Assembly: GCA_030682835.1 (NCBI GenBank)
Contig: JAUXNG010000084.1
Span: forward strand, 1-64,000
Direction of reading: 5' to 3'
Length of the DNA stretch: 64,000 bases
Source: Hydrogenophaga sp.
GTDB taxonomy: Bacteria; Pseudomonadota; Gammaproteobacteria; Burkholderiales; Burkholderiaceae_C
This document shows positions 63,850 to 64,000 of this stretch, one piece after another (within the stretch, counting starts at the first letter, position 1; each line of letters begins with the position of its first letter). The position numbers and the translations under genes were made by a program. The notes under the pieces are model-generated. The model had not been told where the DNA came from, searched no databases, and worked only from the letters and a program-made list of their open reading frames with translations.

Positions 63850-64000
63850 TCACAGCTTCCACTTTTCCAGCAGCTGGGCCGGTCGCAGGCTGTCGTAGCT
63901 CTCGAAGGGCTGGTGAATCCACGGATTGGTTGGCAGGTACTCGACCGAATAATCGGGCGTGAAGGTGGACAGCTGCTTGGTCCAGATCACGGCACTGCGC
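63850..64000 (-). CDS. Partial gene, C-terminal end only
   Basis: The last 49 codons of a minus-strand gene (ending ...LRPAQLLEKWKL) with codon use like its neighbours; the rest lies beyond the window. Visible pieces are AVIWTKQLSTFTPDYSVEYL and NPWIHQPFESYDS. No family is recognised from this fragment. Confidence 0.5.
   Translation of the reverse strand, partial: RSAVIWTKQLSTFTPDYSVEYLPTNPWIHQPFESYDSLRPAQLLEKWKL

Overview
The window is high-GC bacterial chromosome from a betaproteobacterium, most likely Comamonadaceae (Hydrogenophaga/Acidovorax-like). This is inferred from gene content (PobA with an IclR-type regulator, LivKHMGF, an unlinked GspA/GspB pair, SelU next to TesA/YbbA, a YgiQ-family radical SAM protein, many DUF2383/DUF883/hemerythrin stress proteins) and from dispersed repeats of a kind common in that group. 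No rRNA, tRNA, CRISPR array, insertion sequence or phage was seen.

Region 1 (1-22.9 kb) is an accessory stress and envelope island. It holds two hemerythrin proteins, a DUF2383 protein, a BON lipoprotein, YeaQ/GlsB, ElaB/YqjD, YqjE and YqjK-lipocalin proteins, two DUF4398 lipoproteins (one with an OmpA domain), MgtC, YihY, a YghA-like dehydrogenase, a YflT/17M-like protein, two hybrid histidine kinases, several low-complexity proteins (Ser/Gly-, Thr/Gly- and Gln/Gly-rich) and a divergent sigma-54 gene (rpoN) outside its usual gene neighbourhood. The main finding is that 15 elements of the form GG-N10-GC, nearly all ending TTGCC and close to the sigma-54 -24/-12 consensus, lie in the gaps here. 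Each points at the next gene, including rpoN itself. The layout suggests a local regulon in which genes that are mostly RpoS-dependent in enteric bacteria are read by a second sigma-54. No sigma-54 activator protein is encoded in the window.

Region 2 (23-29.3 kb) has an AsmA-like protein, a cupin, a trypsin-like protease with a coupled small ORF, a PHA-depolymerase-type esterase, an alpha/beta hydrolase and a MioC-like flavodoxin. Region 3 (29.4-46.1 kb) is catabolic: a branched-chain amino acid-type ABC transporter (substrate-binding protein, two permeases, two ATPases), pobA with its divergent regulator, a CoA-transferase, an aromatic-ring FAD monooxygenase with its DUF2783 partner and a LuxR-type regulator, and an enoyl-CoA hydratase. 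Between them sit a ParD-like/zeta toxin pair, a cold-shock-DUF1294 protein and YgiQ.

Region 4 (46.2-64 kb) has bactofilin, GspA/GspB, an ABC ATPase with an altered Walker B motif, a beta-oxidation cluster (acyl-CoA dehydrogenase, thiolase, FadB-like fusion, FabG-like reductase), a GAF-PAS histidine kinase with its receiver, a split chromate transporter, RlmB, YbbA/TesA, SelU and a cystathionine beta-lyase. Two genes (ygiQ and fadB-like) carry in-frame insertions of dispersed repeat DNA, and three intergenic copies of another palindromic repeat family were found at 45.1, 52.6 and 63.8 kb.
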